Below the pieces are notes generated by a model. That model was not told the DNA's origin. It saw nothing but the letters and a program-made list of their open reading frames with translations, and did no database searches. Source: Bacteroidota bacterium (GTDB taxonomy: Bacteria; Bacteroidota; Bacteroidia; Bacteroidales; VadinHA17). From it: a stretch of 36,468 nucleotides of DNA. How positions within the stretch are numbered: the first letter of the stretch is position 1; each line of letters begins with the position of its first letter. The position numbers and the translations under genes are program-made. The stretch spans positions 1 through 36,468 of the forward strand of contig QKGI01000041.1 of assembly GCA_003250475.1 (NCBI GenBank), read 5' to 3'. Positions 1-10,400 of this stretch are shown piece by piece.

Positions 1-683
1 TGCACCAGGGTTGATCCCATTGTGGCCCTGTCAATACAACTGTTGGCTCCTATCTCCACTCCGTCTTCAATGACAACGTTGCCTATCTGCGGTATTTTCA
101 TGTAACTGCCTTCGTTCACCGGGGCGAAGCCAAAGCCGTCGGATCCGACCACCACGCCACCATGCAGGATGCAGTCGCTGCCGACAACACAATCATGGTA
201 GATCTTTACTCCAGGATGTAAGGTGGTGTTCTTCCCTACCCTGGCTCTCTCACCAACGAAGACCTGTGCATATATGCTGCATCCATCCTCTACCACTGCA
301 TTCTCCTCTATCACAGCATTTGGCCCTATATATACCTCTTTGCCTATTGAAGCGTTCCCTGCAATCACCGCCGAGGGATGTATGCCCTTTTTCACGGGCA
401 GAGCCTGTTCATAGATAGCCAGCAGGCGGGCGACAGACTGGTACGGGTCTTCCACACGTATCAGTGTTGCCTTGATCTCTTTTACAGGTTTAAAGTCCTT
501 CCTGACAAGAATTGCTGATGAGCCGGTGGTGTAAATAAAGGGCTCATATTTTGGGTTGGCAAGAAAAGAGAGTGCTCCTGGTTTGCCCTCCTCAATTTTG
601 GCAATGGTGTTCAGCTTCATCCCCGGATCACCCTCCACGGTTCCGTTAAGCAACTGGGCTATCATTGCAGCAGTAAATTCCAT
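1..683 (-). CDS. lpxD: UDP-3-O-acylglucosamine N-acyltransferase LpxD (partial, C-terminus missing)
   Basis: LpxD adds the second 3-hydroxyacyl chain, from acyl-ACP, to UDP-3-O-acylglucosamine in the cytoplasmic phase of lipid A synthesis. The reading frame starts at the ATG at 681-683 (MEFTAAMIAQLLNG) and stays open to the window edge, giving 227 codons of a protein normally near 345 residues. The N-terminal uridine-binding domain is followed, from about residue 100, by hexapeptide repeats of the left-handed beta-helix type (HPSAVIAGNASIG, then VYIGPNAVIEENAVV), and HGGVVVGSDGFGFAP matches the conserved LpxD region. The start lies 14 bases after the HD phosphohydrolase stop, so the two are probably co-transcribed. 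In Bacteroidota lpxD is usually followed by the lpxC-fabZ fusion and lpxA, which would lie to the left of the window. Confidence 0.95.
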   Translation of the reverse strand, partial: MEFTAAMIAQLLNGTVEGDPGMKLNTIAKIEEGKPGALSFLANPKYEPFIYTTGSSAILVRKDFKPVKEIKATLIRVEDPYQSVARLLAIYEQALPVKKGIHPSAVIAGNASIGKEVYIGPNAVIEENAVVEDGCSIYAQVFVGERARVGKNTTLHPGVKIYHDCVVGSDCILHGGVVVGSDGFGFAPVNEGSYMKIPQIGNVVIEDGVEIGANSCIDRATMGSTLV

Positions 684-697
684 ATCTGTTTGTTTTA

Positions 698-1933
698 TTA
701 GTCTGATAATATCTCCTTTGGGTAACACAGGTAATATTTGGTCACTTTCTCCGATAGCGCGTCCTTGTCGAATAGATCAGAGACGGCTGTTATGTTTTTC
801 GTGGTTCCGTTCTTGAGCAATATACGCACTTCCGGTGTTCCCGGGGCATATGTCTGGTTATATATGTCCCCGGTGTTTACAAAAAACCTGACCTCATCCT
901 CTTTAAGGTTCATTTTCTCCCGGGTCTTGCGGGAGATCTCTGTCACTCTGGCTTTCTCGAAGGGATTTCTCTGCAGCTCGATAGCAAGAAGATCCCTGTT
1001 GACGAAGCGTCCTGACAGCTCTTCCAGCACCCTGTCGCCACATGTCATCCACACTTTGGTGGCAGAGATGATATCACTCTCGTCTAGGTTGGTGAAGTGC
1101 CTCACCAGTTGTTTGTGATCCTCCCCCAGTCCTTTGCTGTGACGTTGTTGCAGAAAATACTCCAGGGAAGGCGATCCGAAGAGAATGGTCCCGGCTGCGG
1201 TGACCTCCCTGGCCCTCAGCAATAATCCTGTAAGAAGCTTCTCGGCAGAAACAACGGTGCGGTGGTTATAAACCTGCCAGTACATCATACGCCTGGCTAT
1301 CAGGAACTTTTCAACCGAATAGATGCCTTTCTCATCCACTACAAGCCTGTCGTCTGCGACATTCAGCATCCTGATGATTCTGTCAGAACCTACCGACCCC
1401 TCAATCACCCCTGTAAAGAAACTGTCACGTCTCAGGTAATCCATCCTGTCCATGTCCATCTGCCCGGTTACAAGGTCGTGAAAAAACCTCCTGGGGTAAT
1501 CCCCCTTGAATATGGCTATGGCATCGGTAAGCCTTCCTCCCGTCATGCTATTCATCTCTTCCATGATCAGCAGTGACATGTTCTCATGAGGCATATCCTC
1601 AATAAGGGAGTTCTCCAGGGCATGCGAGAATGGTCCGTGTCCTATGTCATGGAGCAGGATGGCAACTAAAACTGCCTCCTCCTCTTCAGGTGAAATGTCA
1701 ACACCTTTAGACCTGAGCGTTAATATTGCCTGGCCGGTAAGATACATAGCCCCGAGACTATGTTGAAAACGGCTGTGTACAGCTCCCGGGTAGACATAGC
1801 TTGACAGGCCCAGCTGCCTGATATTACGGAGTCTCTGAAACCATGGATGACTTACAAGGTCAAAAACAAAATCACTCGGCATACTTACAAATCCGTAAAC
1901 CGGGTCATTAATGATCTTTCGTTTATTTGTCAA
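698..1933 (-). CDS. HD-domain phosphohydrolase (SAMHD1/dGTPase-like)
   Basis: This 411-residue protein belongs to the HD-superfamily phosphohydrolases of the SAMHD1/dGTPase-like group (COG1078 type). It is probably cytosolic and acts on a nucleotide, possibly a dNTP; the substrate cannot be read from sequence. The metal-binding set is intact: His58 (RFQHSLG), His95-Asp96 (LLHDIGHGPFSH) and an aspartate-rich segment at about 160-165 (QMDMDRMDYLRRDS). The opening KIINDPVYGFV and the WFQRLRNIRQLG segment are typical of the family. The gene is first in a leftward transcript with lpxD. Its start is 204 bases from the divergent rimP start, and a possible -7 element lies just upstream at 1955-1962. 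Pairing with lpxD recurs in Bacteroidota (from memory) and does not by itself imply a lipid A function. Confidence 0.9.
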   Translation of the reverse strand: MTNKRKIINDPVYGFVSMPSDFVFDLVSHPWFQRLRNIRQLGLSSYVYPGAVHSRFQHSLGAMYLTGQAILTLRSKGVDISPEEEEAVLVAILLHDIGHGPFSHALENSLIEDMPHENMSLLIMEEMNSMTGGRLTDAIAIFKGDYPRRFFHDLVTGQMDMDRMDYLRRDSFFTGVIEGSVGSDRIIRMLNVADDRLVVDEKGIYSVEKFLIARRMMYWQVYNHRTVVSAEKLLTGLLLRAREVTAAGTILFGSPSLEYFLQQRHSKGLGEDHKQLVRHFTNLDESDIISATKVWMTCGDRVLEELSGRFVNRDLLAIELQRNPFEKARVTEISRKTREKMNLKEDEVRFFVNTGDIYNQTYAPGTPEVRILLKNGTTKNITAVSDLFDKDALSEKVTKYYLCYPKEILSD

Positions 1934-1954
1934 CAGGATATCCTTTTATGCCCG

Positions 1955-1962
1955 CAAATTTA
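1955..1962 (-). promoter_or_regulatory. Possible -7 promoter element for HD phosphohydrolase-lpxD
   Basis: On the minus strand this reads TAAATTTG, an exact match to the Bacteroidota -7 consensus TAnnTTTG, 21 bases before the start codon at 1933. A TTG lies upstream at 1985-1987 (22 bases away), slightly further than usual for the -33 element. In AT-rich intergenic DNA such an octamer can occur by chance. Confidence 0.4.
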
Positions 1963-2037
1963 TTCAATTGTTTCCAAAATCAGGCAATAAAAGCTTCAGA
2001 TACAACGCTCCCGTCATTTTTTCCAATGGTGCATCCA

Positions 2038-2067
2038 TTGATAATTGAAAAAATGATATTATCTTTG
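2038..2067 (+). promoter_or_regulatory. Promoter of the rimP-nusA-infB operon
   Basis: A -33 TTG (2038-2040) and a -7 TATCTTTG (2060-2067) are separated by 19 bases, which fits the Bacteroidota housekeeping promoter well. Transcription should begin near 2073, leaving a leader of about 65 nucleotides before the GTG start of rimP. That leader contains the hairpin at 2096-2115. Confidence 0.7.
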
Positions 2068-2095
2068 CAGCCGAATAGAAGGGGTACGAATGGCC

Positions 2096-2115
2096 TAGGG
2101 GACAAAAGTCCCCTA
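2096..2115 (+). promoter_or_regulatory. Leader hairpin with following TTTT before rimP (possible attenuator)
   Basis: TAGGGGAC and GTCCCCTA form a perfect 8-bp stem closed by an AAAA loop, followed directly by TTTT (2116-2119). The element lies inside the predicted rimP leader, roughly 23-42 nucleotides after the expected transcription start and 22 bases before the GTG start. It has the form of a short intrinsic terminator, so it could attenuate the operon or be a binding site for an RNA-binding protein. I recall similar GC-rich hairpins ahead of rimP in other Bacteroidota but cannot confirm this here. Confidence 0.6.
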
Positions 2116-2137
2116 TTTTGTTATCAAAAAACAGACT

Positions 2138-2590
2138 GTGATTACAAAGGACCATATCAGGAGACTTGCAGAGGAGCATATAAGCGGCTCCGGGATCTTC
2201 CTCGTGGATGTCAGATTGAGCAGTACGGGACGTATTACCGTTCTCATTGACAGGAACGAAGGTGTGACGATCGACGACTGCGCCTCTCTGAGCAGGAAGA
2301 TAAGCCAGGAGCTCGGGGAGGAAGTGGGTGATTACGAGCTTAATGTCTCATCTCCGGGACTTGACATGCCGCTTCTGGTTCACCGGCAGTATATTAAAAA
2401 TGAAGGCCGTATGGTTGATGTAACTGCCAGTGATGGAGAACGTATAAAAGGTATCCTGATGAACGTAACAAAAGGAGGATTTGATCTCAGGACCGAGGCC
2501 AGGCAGAAAAACAAAGAGATTGTCACCACGGTGAGATCTTTTAATTTTGAGGATGTTAAATCAGTTAAAGTAATTATATCATTCAAATAA
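2138..2590 (+). CDS. rimP: Ribosome maturation factor RimP
   Basis: RimP assists maturation of the 30S ribosomal subunit in the cytoplasm. The 150-residue product has the expected length and the hallmark sequence VSSPGLDMPL at about residues 70-79, after an N-terminal alpha/beta domain (GIFLVDVRLSSTGRITVLID). The C-terminal part (EGRMVDVTASDGERIKGIL) fits the Sm-like SH3 domain. It opens with GTG at 2138-2140; the next in-frame ATG would remove the conserved N-terminal domain, so the GTG start is well supported. The gene is first in the classical rimP-nusA-infB operon, 17 bases ahead of nusA. Its short leader holds a terminator-like hairpin that could regulate the whole operon. Confidence 0.95.
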   Translation: MITKDHIRRLAEEHISGSGIFLVDVRLSSTGRITVLIDRNEGVTIDDCASLSRKISQELGEEVGDYELNVSSPGLDMPLLVHRQYIKNEGRMVDVTASDGERIKGILMNVTKGGFDLRTEARQKNKEIVTTVRSFNFEDVKSVKVIISFK

Positions 2591-2607
2591 CAGAACAGAT
2601 TACAATA

Positions 2608-3852
2608 ATGGAAAATGTTAATCTCATAGATACTTTTTCAGAATTCAAGGAGCTGAAGAATATTGACAGGCCCACAATGATGAGCGTACTGGAAGATGTA
2701 TTCAGGGGTATGCTTGCCAAAAAATATGGCTCTGCCGATAATTTTGACATCATCGTCAATATTGACAAGGGCGACTTTGAGATATGGCGTAACCGTGAGG
2801 TTGTGGAGGATGAAGAGTTCACCGATGAGAATACCCAGATACCTCTATCCGAAGCTCATAAGATTGACGAGGATTATGAGGTGGGTGAAGAGGTTTCGGA
2901 TGAGGTTAAATTCCTCGATTTTGGACGCAGGGCAATCCTGGCACTACGGCAAAATCTTGTTGCCCGTATCCTCGACCTGGAAAAGAACAATATCTATCTG
3001 AAATATAAAGACCGTATCGGTGACATAGTCACGGGCGAAGTTTACCAGGTATGGAAACGGGAGACCCTGGTGCTTGATGACGACGGCAATGAGCTAATAC
3101 TGCCAAAGGGAGAACAGATACCATCGGATCATTTCCGCAAGGGTGATACGATAAGGGCGGTAGTCATCAGGGTGGAGATGAAGAACAACACACCCAACAT
3201 CATACTGAGCCGCACCTCACCGGTGTTTCTGGAGAGACTGTTTGAGCTCGAGGTGCCTGAGATATTCGACGGCCTGATCACCATCAGGAAAATTGTACGG
3301 GTACCCGGAGAGAGAGCCAAGGTGGCAGTGGAATCATATGACGAACGCATTGATCCCGTCGGTGCATGTGTTGGGATGAAGGGTTCAAGGATCCATGGTA
3401 TAGTGCGTGAGCTGCGTAATGAGAATATTGATGTCATTAACTATACATCGAACATTCAGCTCTTCATTACAAGGGCTCTTAACCCGGCCAAGATATCATC
3501 GATAAAGCTGATCGACACCGAGAAGAAAGCCGAGATATATCTCAAGCCCAGCGAGGTATCACTTGCTATCGGCAAGGGCGGACTGAACATCAAGCTTGCC
3601 GGCCAGCTGACCGGCTACGACATAGAGGTCTACCGTGAGCCGGACAATGAGGACGAGGAAGATGTGAACCTGGATGAGTTTGCAGATGAGATTGAAGGAT
3701 GGGTAATTGATGAACTGAAGGCCATAGGTTGTGATACAGCCAGAAGCGTACTGAGGTTGAGCATCCACGACCTGACAAAGAGAACAGACCTGGAGGAGGA
3801 GACAATCAAGGAGGTTGTTAATATTCTCAGGTCAGAATTTGAGAAGGAATAA
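2608..3852 (+). CDS. nusA: Transcription termination/antitermination factor NusA
   Basis: NusA binds RNA polymerase and nascent RNA and modulates pausing, termination and antitermination. The 414-residue protein has the N-terminal polymerase-binding domain (about 1-125), an S1 domain (about 137-201, [14 protein letters not shown]), KH1 with GMKGSRI at 256-262 and KH2 with IGKGG at 321-325. The C-terminus has one short helix-hairpin-helix-like segment (about 362-410) and no second acidic repeat, which is the usual short form outside gammaproteobacteria. The gene lies 17 bases after rimP and 62 bases before infB, so all three are probably transcribed together from the promoter at 2038-2067. Confidence 0.97.
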   Translation: MENVNLIDTFSEFKELKNIDRPTMMSVLEDVFRGMLAKKYGSADNFDIIVNIDKGDFEIWRNREVVEDEEFTDENTQIPLSEAHKIDEDYEVGEEVSDEVKFLDFGRRAILALRQNLVARILDLEKNNIYLKYKDRIGDIVTGEVYQVWKRETLVLDDDGNELILPKGEQIPSDHFRKGDTIRAVVIRVEMKNNTPNIILSRTSPVFLERLFELEVPEIFDGLITIRKIVRVPGERAKVAVESYDERIDPVGACVGMKGSRIHGIVRELRNENIDVINYTSNIQLFITRALNPAKISSIKLIDTEKKAEIYLKPSEVSLAIGKGGLNIKLAGQLTGYDIEVYREPDNEDEEDVNLDEFADEIEGWVIDELKAIGCDTARSVLRLSIHDLTKRTDLEEETIKEVVNILRSEFEKE

Positions 3853-3914
3853 CCGCACACACGGGAGAAGCAAAATTTATAAACTTACTTACAGAGGTTA
3901 TCATAGAGGTATAT

Positions 3915-6806
3915 ATGACTGAAGACAAGAAAGCCATACGTTTAAGCAAGGCAGCCCGCGAATTTAATGTTGGGATACAGACCATTGTTGAATTCCTCCA
4001 TAAAAAGGGATTTGACATAACCCATGATCCCAACTGCAAGATTCCGCCTGAGGCATATACGCTGATAGTCAAAGAATACAGCGGTGACCTCAGTGTCAAG
4101 AAAGATGCCGAGAAGCTGGCTCTCAAAGAGAAAATAACACCTAAGAAGTCTCTTTCGATAGAAGATATGGAGTCAGGCAGTGAGGGTGATACCGGGGAGC
4201 CTGATGAGGAAATTCTTATTACTGATGTTTCAGGTGTCAAGAAACATATTGACCTTCGCACCGAGATAAGAAAGCCTGAGGTCAAGACCGTAGGCAAAGT
4301 AGATCTCAATCCTCCTGCCAGACCTGTTAGCAAAGAGCCGGAGGCTCCTGTTGAAAAAGAGGAGAAAGCTCCGGAGCCTGTTACTGAGCCTGTTGTCCCT
4401 GCTCCGCAGCCGGAGCAGAGGCAGCCCAAGATCGTTGGCAAGGTTGACCTCGATAAGCTAAAAGGGAAACCGGAGAAGGCTTCAGCGAAGCCCCAGGAGA
4501 AGAAAGAGCCGGCCGAAGTAAAAGAGGCTGTCCCTGAGAAAGAACCGGAGAAGCAGGAGCCGGCTCCAGTGGAAGAGAAGCCCGGGAAACCGGAAGAAAA
4601 TGTTGCAGAACCAGCAGAATCTCCCGAGACCGAAATTTTCCGTCCCGGCTATGAAAAGCTGGCAGGGCCGAAGATCATTGACAAGATTGTTCTTGTGCCG
4701 GAAGTTAAAAAGACCCGTGAACAATCAGGAGAATCAAGACAGAGGCATGAAAAGAAGAGAGAGAGGATCAAACCCAAAGCACGTGAGAAGGTCGCCCTCA
4801 ATGCACAGCCCGCTCCTGCCCCTGAGCCCAAGAAAGAAGGGAAGAAAGCTCCGCCCAGGGATCACCGTAGTGACAGGAAGAAGTCATTCCGGACACTCAG
4901 GCCTGAGGTTGACAAGGTAGATGTTGAGAAGAATATCAGGGATGTCAACCTGCTGATGAGCAAAAGCAAGTCGAAGGTGGCTAAATACCGCCGTGACAAG
5001 CGTGACGCCATCAACCAGAAGATGAGGGATGAGACTGAAAAGAAAGAACTCGAAAAGAGTGTTCTCAAAGTCACTGAATTCGTCTCTGTCAACGAGCTGG
5101 CTACGATGATGGATGTGCCCGTAATTGACATCATCTCTACATGCATGAGCCTCGGACTGATAGTCTCAATTAACCAGAGGCTTGATGCGGAGACGATGGC
5201 GATGGTAGCCGAAGAATTCGGTTTCTCCGTTGAATTTGTCAGTGCCGAGTTACAGGAAGCAGTAAGGGAAGAGGATGATGAAGAGTCAAACCTCATGCCA
5301 CGACCGCCGATTGTCACTGTCATGGGTCACGTCGACCATGGTAAAACCAAACTGCTTGATTACATCCGTAATACCAACGTCATTGCAGGGGAAGCGGGAG
5401 GCATCACCCAGCATATAGGTGCATACAGTGTCCTTCTCGATAACAGCAAGATCATCACCTTCCTCGATACTCCCGGTCACGAGGCCTTTACGGCCATGCG
5501 TGCAAGAGGTGCACAGATAACCGACATAGTCATCATTGTTGTCGCTGCTGATGACGGGGTGATGCCACAGACACGTGAGGCAATCAACCATGCGCATGCA
5601 GCCGGCGTGCCTATTATCTTTGCCATTAATAAGATAGATAAGCCCACTGCCAACCCGGATAAGATCCGTGAGGAGCTGGCAGCCATGAATTTCCTGGTGG
5701 AAGAGTGGGGTGGTAAATACCAGTCACAGGAGATATCCGCAAAGAGCGGCATAAACATAGACCTGTTGCTCGAGAAGATACTGCTGCAGGCTGAGATGCT
5801 TGAGCTGAAAGCCAATCCCGACAAGCATGCCCTGGGTACTGTCCTGGAGTCATCCCTGGACAAGGGACGTGGATTTGTTGCAACGATGCTGGTCAAAGCC
5901 GGGACTCTTAACATGGGTGATGTGGTCATCGCGGGCAGTTGTTACGGCCATGTCAAGGCTATGTACAACGAACGCAACCAGAAGATAACCGAAGCCGGAC
6001 CTTCAATGCCGGTACTCATCCTCGGGCTCAACGGAGCACCGCAGGCAGGTGATAAGTTCAATGTCATGGATTCTGACAAGGAGGCAAAGGAAATAGCCAC
6101 CAAGAGAGCGCAGCTGCAGAGAGAACAGGGACTGCGTACCCAGAAACATATTACCCTCGACGAGATCGGGCGACGGATAGCCATTGGCAACTTCCAGGAG
6201 CTCAACATCATTGTCAAGGGTGATGTCGACGGATCAGTGGAAGCACTGAGCGACTCACTTATCAAGCTCTCTACCGAGGAGATACAGGTCAATATCATAC
6301 ACAAGGCCGTTGGACAGATATCCGAGTCGGATATCCTGCTTGCCGCTGCATCAAACGCCGTGGTGGTCGGGTTCCAGGTAAGACCTTCGCTGAGTGCAAG
6401 AAAACTTGCGGAGAAGGAAGGTATCGACATCCGGCTCTATTCAATCATCTATGATGCGATAGAGGAAATCAAGTCTGCAATGGAGGGGATGCTCTCACCC
6501 GAGATCAAGGAAGAGATAGTCGCAACCGTTGAGGTACGCGAGACTTTCAGAATAGGAAAAGTCGGGACGGTGGCCGGCTGTTTTGTCCGTGACGGAAAGA
6601 TAACCCGTAATACCAGGGTCAGGGTCATACGTGACGGTATCGTGATCTATACAGGTGATCTGGGCTCACTCAAACGCTTCAAGGATGATGTCAGGGAGGT
6701 ATCCTCCGGCTACGAGTGCGGTCTGAACATCGACGGATTCAATGATATCAAGAACGGAGACGTCATAGAGGGATATCAAACGGTGCAGGTAAAGAAAACC
6801 CTGTAG
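3915..6806 (+). CDS. infB: Translation initiation factor IF-2
   Basis: IF-2 is the GTPase that places initiator tRNA on the 30S subunit and promotes subunit joining. The 963-residue protein begins with an IF2_N module (about 6-55, [11 protein letters not shown]) and continues with a long Lys/Glu/Pro-rich linker (about 60-370), which may stall repeat-sensitive alignments. A second IF2_N-like segment follows (about 388-440). The GTPase domain has G1 GHVDHGKT (471-478), G3 DTPGH (518-522) and G4 NKID (572-575). Domains II, III and the tRNA-binding C-terminal domain ([21 protein letters not shown]) are complete. It is last in the rimP-nusA-infB operon. Confidence 0.98.
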   Translation: MTEDKKAIRLSKAAREFNVGIQTIVEFLHKKGFDITHDPNCKIPPEAYTLIVKEYSGDLSVKKDAEKLALKEKITPKKSLSIEDMESGSEGDTGEPDEEILITDVSGVKKHIDLRTEIRKPEVKTVGKVDLNPPARPVSKEPEAPVEKEEKAPEPVTEPVVPAPQPEQRQPKIVGKVDLDKLKGKPEKASAKPQEKKEPAEVKEAVPEKEPEKQEPAPVEEKPGKPEENVAEPAESPETEIFRPGYEKLAGPKIIDKIVLVPEVKKTREQSGESRQRHEKKRERIKPKAREKVALNAQPAPAPEPKKEGKKAPPRDHRSDRKKSFRTLRPEVDKVDVEKNIRDVNLLMSKSKSKVAKYRRDKRDAINQKMRDETEKKELEKSVLKVTEFVSVNELATMMDVPVIDIISTCMSLGLIVSINQRLDAETMAMVAEEFGFSVEFVSAELQEAVREEDDEESNLMPRPPIVTVMGHVDHGKTKLLDYIRNTNVIAGEAGGITQHIGAYSVLLDNSKIITFLDTPGHEAFTAMRARGAQITDIVIIVVAADDGVMPQTREAINHAHAAGVPIIFAINKIDKPTANPDKIREELAAMNFLVEEWGGKYQSQEISAKSGINIDLLLEKILLQAEMLELKANPDKHALGTVLESSLDKGRGFVATMLVKAGTLNMGDVVIAGSCYGHVKAMYNERNQKITEAGPSMPVLILGLNGAPQAGDKFNVMDSDKEAKEIATKRAQLQREQGLRTQKHITLDEIGRRIAIGNFQELNIIVKGDVDGSVEALSDSLIKLSTEEIQVNIIHKAVGQISESDILLAAASNAVVVGFQVRPSLSARKLAEKEGIDIRLYSIIYDAIEEIKSAMEGMLSPEIKEEIVATVEVRETFRIGKVGTVAGCFVRDGKITRNTRVRVIRDGIVIYTGDLGSLKRFKDDVREVSSGYECGLNIDGFNDIKNGDVIEGYQTVQVKKTL

Positions 6807-6866
6807 CATTAAACTGTTACACGTTTCCCTGAACCGCCTCATCCGGACAGGGCAGTCATAAAAAAG

Positions 6867-6896
6867 AAGGTGCTTCATTTCGCAATGAAGCACCTT
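6867..6896 (-). terminator. Intrinsic terminator between convergent infB and gcvH
   Basis: A perfect 13-bp stem (AAGGTGCTTCATT at 6867-6879 with its complement at 6884-6896) closes a 4-base loop. On the minus strand it is followed by CTTTTTTA, so it is a good terminator for gcvH, whose stop codon is about 30 bases upstream on that strand. On the plus strand no T-run follows the hairpin, but it lies 60 bases past the infB stop and may also act in that direction. Confidence 0.8.
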
Positions 6897-6924
6897 ATAG
6901 GAAATCTTGTTTTAGACTTATCTG

Positions 6925-7305
6925 CTACGCCCCTATCAGTTTCATATACGCTTCAGCATCAAGAAGCATATCGAGTTCCGAAGGGTCATCCATCTCCACC
7001 TTTATCATCCAGCCCTGGCCGTAAGGATCAGAGTTCACAAGCTCGGCGGTTGCGTCAAGCTCTTCATTCTTTGCAGTAACAGTACCGCTTACAGGCATGA
7101 AAAGATCTGATACTGTTTTGACGGCTTCTACCGTACCAAAGACCTCACCATGACCCAGCTTCTCGCCAACAGTCTCTATCTCAATAAACACTATATCGCC
7201 CAGCTCGTGCTGTGCAAAATCAGTGATACCTACAACTGCTTCATTGCCTTTTACAAGAACCCACTCATGATCCTTGGTGTACTTCAGATTTGCCGGAACA
7301 TTCAT
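6925..7305 (-). CDS. gcvH: Glycine cleavage system H protein
   Basis: The H protein carries the lipoyl arm that shuttles the aminomethyl group between the P, T and L proteins of the glycine cleavage system in the cytoplasm. The 126-residue length is normal. The lipoylation site is Lys63 in [13 protein letters not shown], and N-terminal KYTKDHEWV and C-terminal GQGWMIKVE are typical. No P, T or L gene is nearby. The gene is downstream of sprA on the same strand with a 113-base gap, and it has its own possible -7 element and a strong terminator, so it may be transcribed alone. Location next to sprA is common in Bacteroidota and is probably not functional. Confidence 0.96.
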   Translation of the reverse strand: MNVPANLKYTKDHEWVLVKGNEAVVGITDFAQHELGDIVFIEIETVGEKLGHGEVFGTVEAVKTVSDLFMPVSGTVTAKNEELDATAELVNSDPYGQGWMIKVEMDDPSELDMLLDAEAYMKLIGA

Positions 7306-7351
7306 CGTATGATATTTTTTGTTAGACTTTGATCACCAGATCTCAGGTTGT

Positions 7352-7359
7352 CAAAAATA
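7352..7359 (-). promoter_or_regulatory. Possible -7 promoter element for gcvH
   Basis: The minus strand reads TATTTTTG, matching TAnnTTTG, about 47 bases before the gcvH ATG. No good -33 TTG is present at the right distance; that stretch is A-rich instead. The gap between sprA and gcvH holds nothing else I can identify. Confidence 0.35.
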
Positions 7360-7418
7360 CATCTTTTTTAATACTTTTTCCCTGATAACCGTTTTTTTTA
7401 GCTGCCATCTCCTTCATG

Positions 7419-10400
7419 TCACTGAACCAGTGTAAACCTGAGACTGAAGCCGAAGTTTGTGTTGGAGGTAAGGAAAGTATTTGCAACAAAAGGATCGTTC
7501 ATTGTATGATCAGCATAGATCTGCAGGTTAAACCTGTCGCTCAGAACATAGTCGGCAGTGGCCCCCACGGTGAAAATCTTCTGACCCGCCACGGGCTGGT
7601 TAACCTCCTCCATCAGCTTTCGTGCCAGCGTTTTGTTATCCCTTATTGACAGATCGAGTTTAAGATTGAGATCGCTTTTCAGTGCCCGCTGCCCGGTACG
7701 TGAACGAAGGGTGATCGATACGTCATCGAACCTGTAACCCGCACCTATGGTTATCTCATCATTACGGATATCGGCAACCTGGTTGCTGCTAAGGTTGAGT
7801 GTCACGGTCCGCGACTTCCGGTATTCGAACCTTGTGGTCAGAGAGTTCTTCCAACCCAGGTCAACATTGATAAAGGGGCTGAACTGCTCGTTGATGGTCA
7901 CCGTGTTGATCTCATACCGGGGTATGAAGTTTGACTTCAGGTCACGTATCCTGCTTATGCCCGAAGCATCCGGGTCATAATAAAGACTGGTATTAAATGA
8001 TCCTATGGTATATGTCGACCGGTACTGATGAGAGAGGCTTACCGAATTAAATATCTTTCTTACTGCTTCAAACTTCGTCAGCCCCTCGAAGTTGATCCTC
8101 CAGTTAGGCATCATATGCATCATCGACGGGAACGGCGATAGTGAAATCTTTTCCGGATCTCTTTTTGTATAGGCTGCAAGGAAGGCTGGAACAAGCACCT
8201 CACCGGAGGTTATTCCATAACCACTTGTATAGAGGCCGGTAATCTGTTCGCCGGTAACCGGATCGAAGTGCGGGTCATATGTATCATCTACGAGCACACG
8301 CTCACTGCCTCTCCGCTGGGAGATGATAGCCGTGTATTCACGGAATCGCTCGAAGGTCTCCGACACATACTCACCTGACCTGGGTATTTTTTCAAAGGCA
8401 GTACCCCATGAGACAATCGATATTGTAAAGTTACCCGTCAGGCGTGTGTTCCTGGTACTGTCCGGGAAGTTGCCATTGCGGTCAGCCCTGAGGTATGATG
8501 ACACTGTCTCCGAATAGCGGCGGTCAGCAGTGAGGTCTATACGGAGGCCCGGGAAGGGTTCCACATTTGCCCTTAGATTTATCTGCTCACGTTTGCTGTA
8601 AGTGGCAGCATTATTTAAAATGGTATCCGTAGTGATCCATCCGTTAATGACGGCCTCATCAAAGAACCGTTCATCGGTAAGACCAACAAGGAACCGCCAG
8701 CCGGGCGATGACATACCCTGGTAGTTCTGCTGACCCAGGAATGATGTACCAGGGAGGTAGCCAGGTACTATATGCCCCTGTTCAATGGTATATGTTGCCG
8801 AGACATTACGCAATGCCATCAGTCCACGCAATGCATAACGACCCAGAATATTGGCAACACCGGGTTTCTTTTCCACCCTCCCTTTGATAACAACAACAGC
8901 ATTGGTGACATCAGAATCTGCAGTGTAGTCAATCCTGTCCTCTGAAACTATGTCGAACTTGCCGGTCACAGGCTTGCCGTCACGGTCAGTGACGGTTACT
9001 GTCAGGTCTTTCGTTTTCAGGTTGTGGTTGATAATACGTGGCTTTCCGGTCTTGAATATCAGTCCCCTCCTTGTGTGGGTCACCTCTTCATAACCAAGGC
9101 TCATACGGCGTCTTGCCCCTGGCTGGGTGGATGCCTCCACCTCCTTCAGGAACTTCACCTTGCCGTAAAGGTTGGTGAGGTTGGCCTGCACGGTAAACTG
9201 GCCGTTATTTGAATTCTTTATGGTGTTGCCGGGATTAATGTTTAGTGAGTCGGGGAAGATGGTACCTGCCAGCCAGTCGTACCTCGCGCTGTAACGTGCA
9301 TTGGAAGTCACCCATGATAGCAGCGGAAGCTTGTTAACAGGAACGTTGTAATTGAAGTTGAGAAGGTGATAGTAATTGGTGGTGCGTCCCAGGTCTCCCA
9401 GGTTAGCCATGATAGAATCACGCCATGAATCAAAGAGATCAGGATAGCGTCTCCTGTCAACCCCTCCGGCCGGCTCATCGATACGTGCAATACTGCTGGC
9501 GGTAAAATCAACCTTCAACTGCTTCGTGATGTCATATTTGATATCATAAAAGCGGGTCCACTGGAAGTCTTTAGTAAAGACAGGCTCTATGAGAAGTCCG
9601 GGGTTATTGATGTTTCGGGTCTTGACCTCGTTGTAGTACCTGTAGATATCAGTACGTACGGTGATATGCCTGGGGAAAAGGTATATGTTGAAATCTTTTA
9701 TCAACCTGAAGACAGGAGAACTGAAGAGGCCGGATTTCTGGAACGGCATAAAGTTTTTTGGACGGGCGTCAAAGTCATATGCTATCCCTCCACGGTAGGT
9801 TCTCTCCACATCTATCTCAGTCTTGGGATCTGTATTGTATACCTCGTTGAAGGCGTAACTGACAGTAACGTTTGCCGGGTCCCAGGCATGGGGTTTCTCT
9901 CCTCTTGCTGTTATACCTGCATTACTGACTGTAAGAGTCCGCCTCCGTGAATATTCTTCCGACAGGTTAAGTATGGAATCCCTTTCAGCCCTGGTCTGGG
10001 TGTTGTCAAGCACATCCTCAAGGAGAATATCCGGATTTAAAGGATCATACTGTGGTCTGATACGGTTTTCTGAGTATCCCATATAGACAGGAATGCGTAC
10101 ACCTGCCTTCTCGGGGAAGAATTTGCCCAGTTCAAGATTTGATGAGAGGTCATACTGTATCACCTGCTCCATACTTCTCTGGCTCACGTTTTTGTCGATG
10201 CTACCCCATCCGGGAGTACTTGTCTGCCCGACAATGTTGACGGTGCCAAGGTCAGCCAGCCTCGCCTGCATCTGGGCGTTTGCAGCCCATCCGCCATCCT
10301 CCCTGAAATCGCTGAGCCTCAGCTCGTTGATCCACACCTCAACAGAACGGGGTGCACCGTCATCGACCTGCGGGTTCCTGGTCCTGATGGGGTTCCTCAC

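Noticed and set aside
1964-2179. 71-codon minus-strand frame across the rimP leader
   Set aside because: It covers the rimP promoter and hairpin on the opposite strand and has no homology that I can recognise.
3827-4441. 204-codon minus-strand frame opposite infB
   Set aside because: It mirrors the repetitive Lys/Glu/Pro linker of IF-2, giving Ser/Gly-rich nonsense with no start context or recognisable domain.
4100-5000. Possible in-frame repeat expansion or frameshift in infB
   Set aside because: The Lys/Glu/Pro-rich stretch is the normal variable linker of bacterial IF-2, and the frame continues uninterrupted into the GTPase domain.
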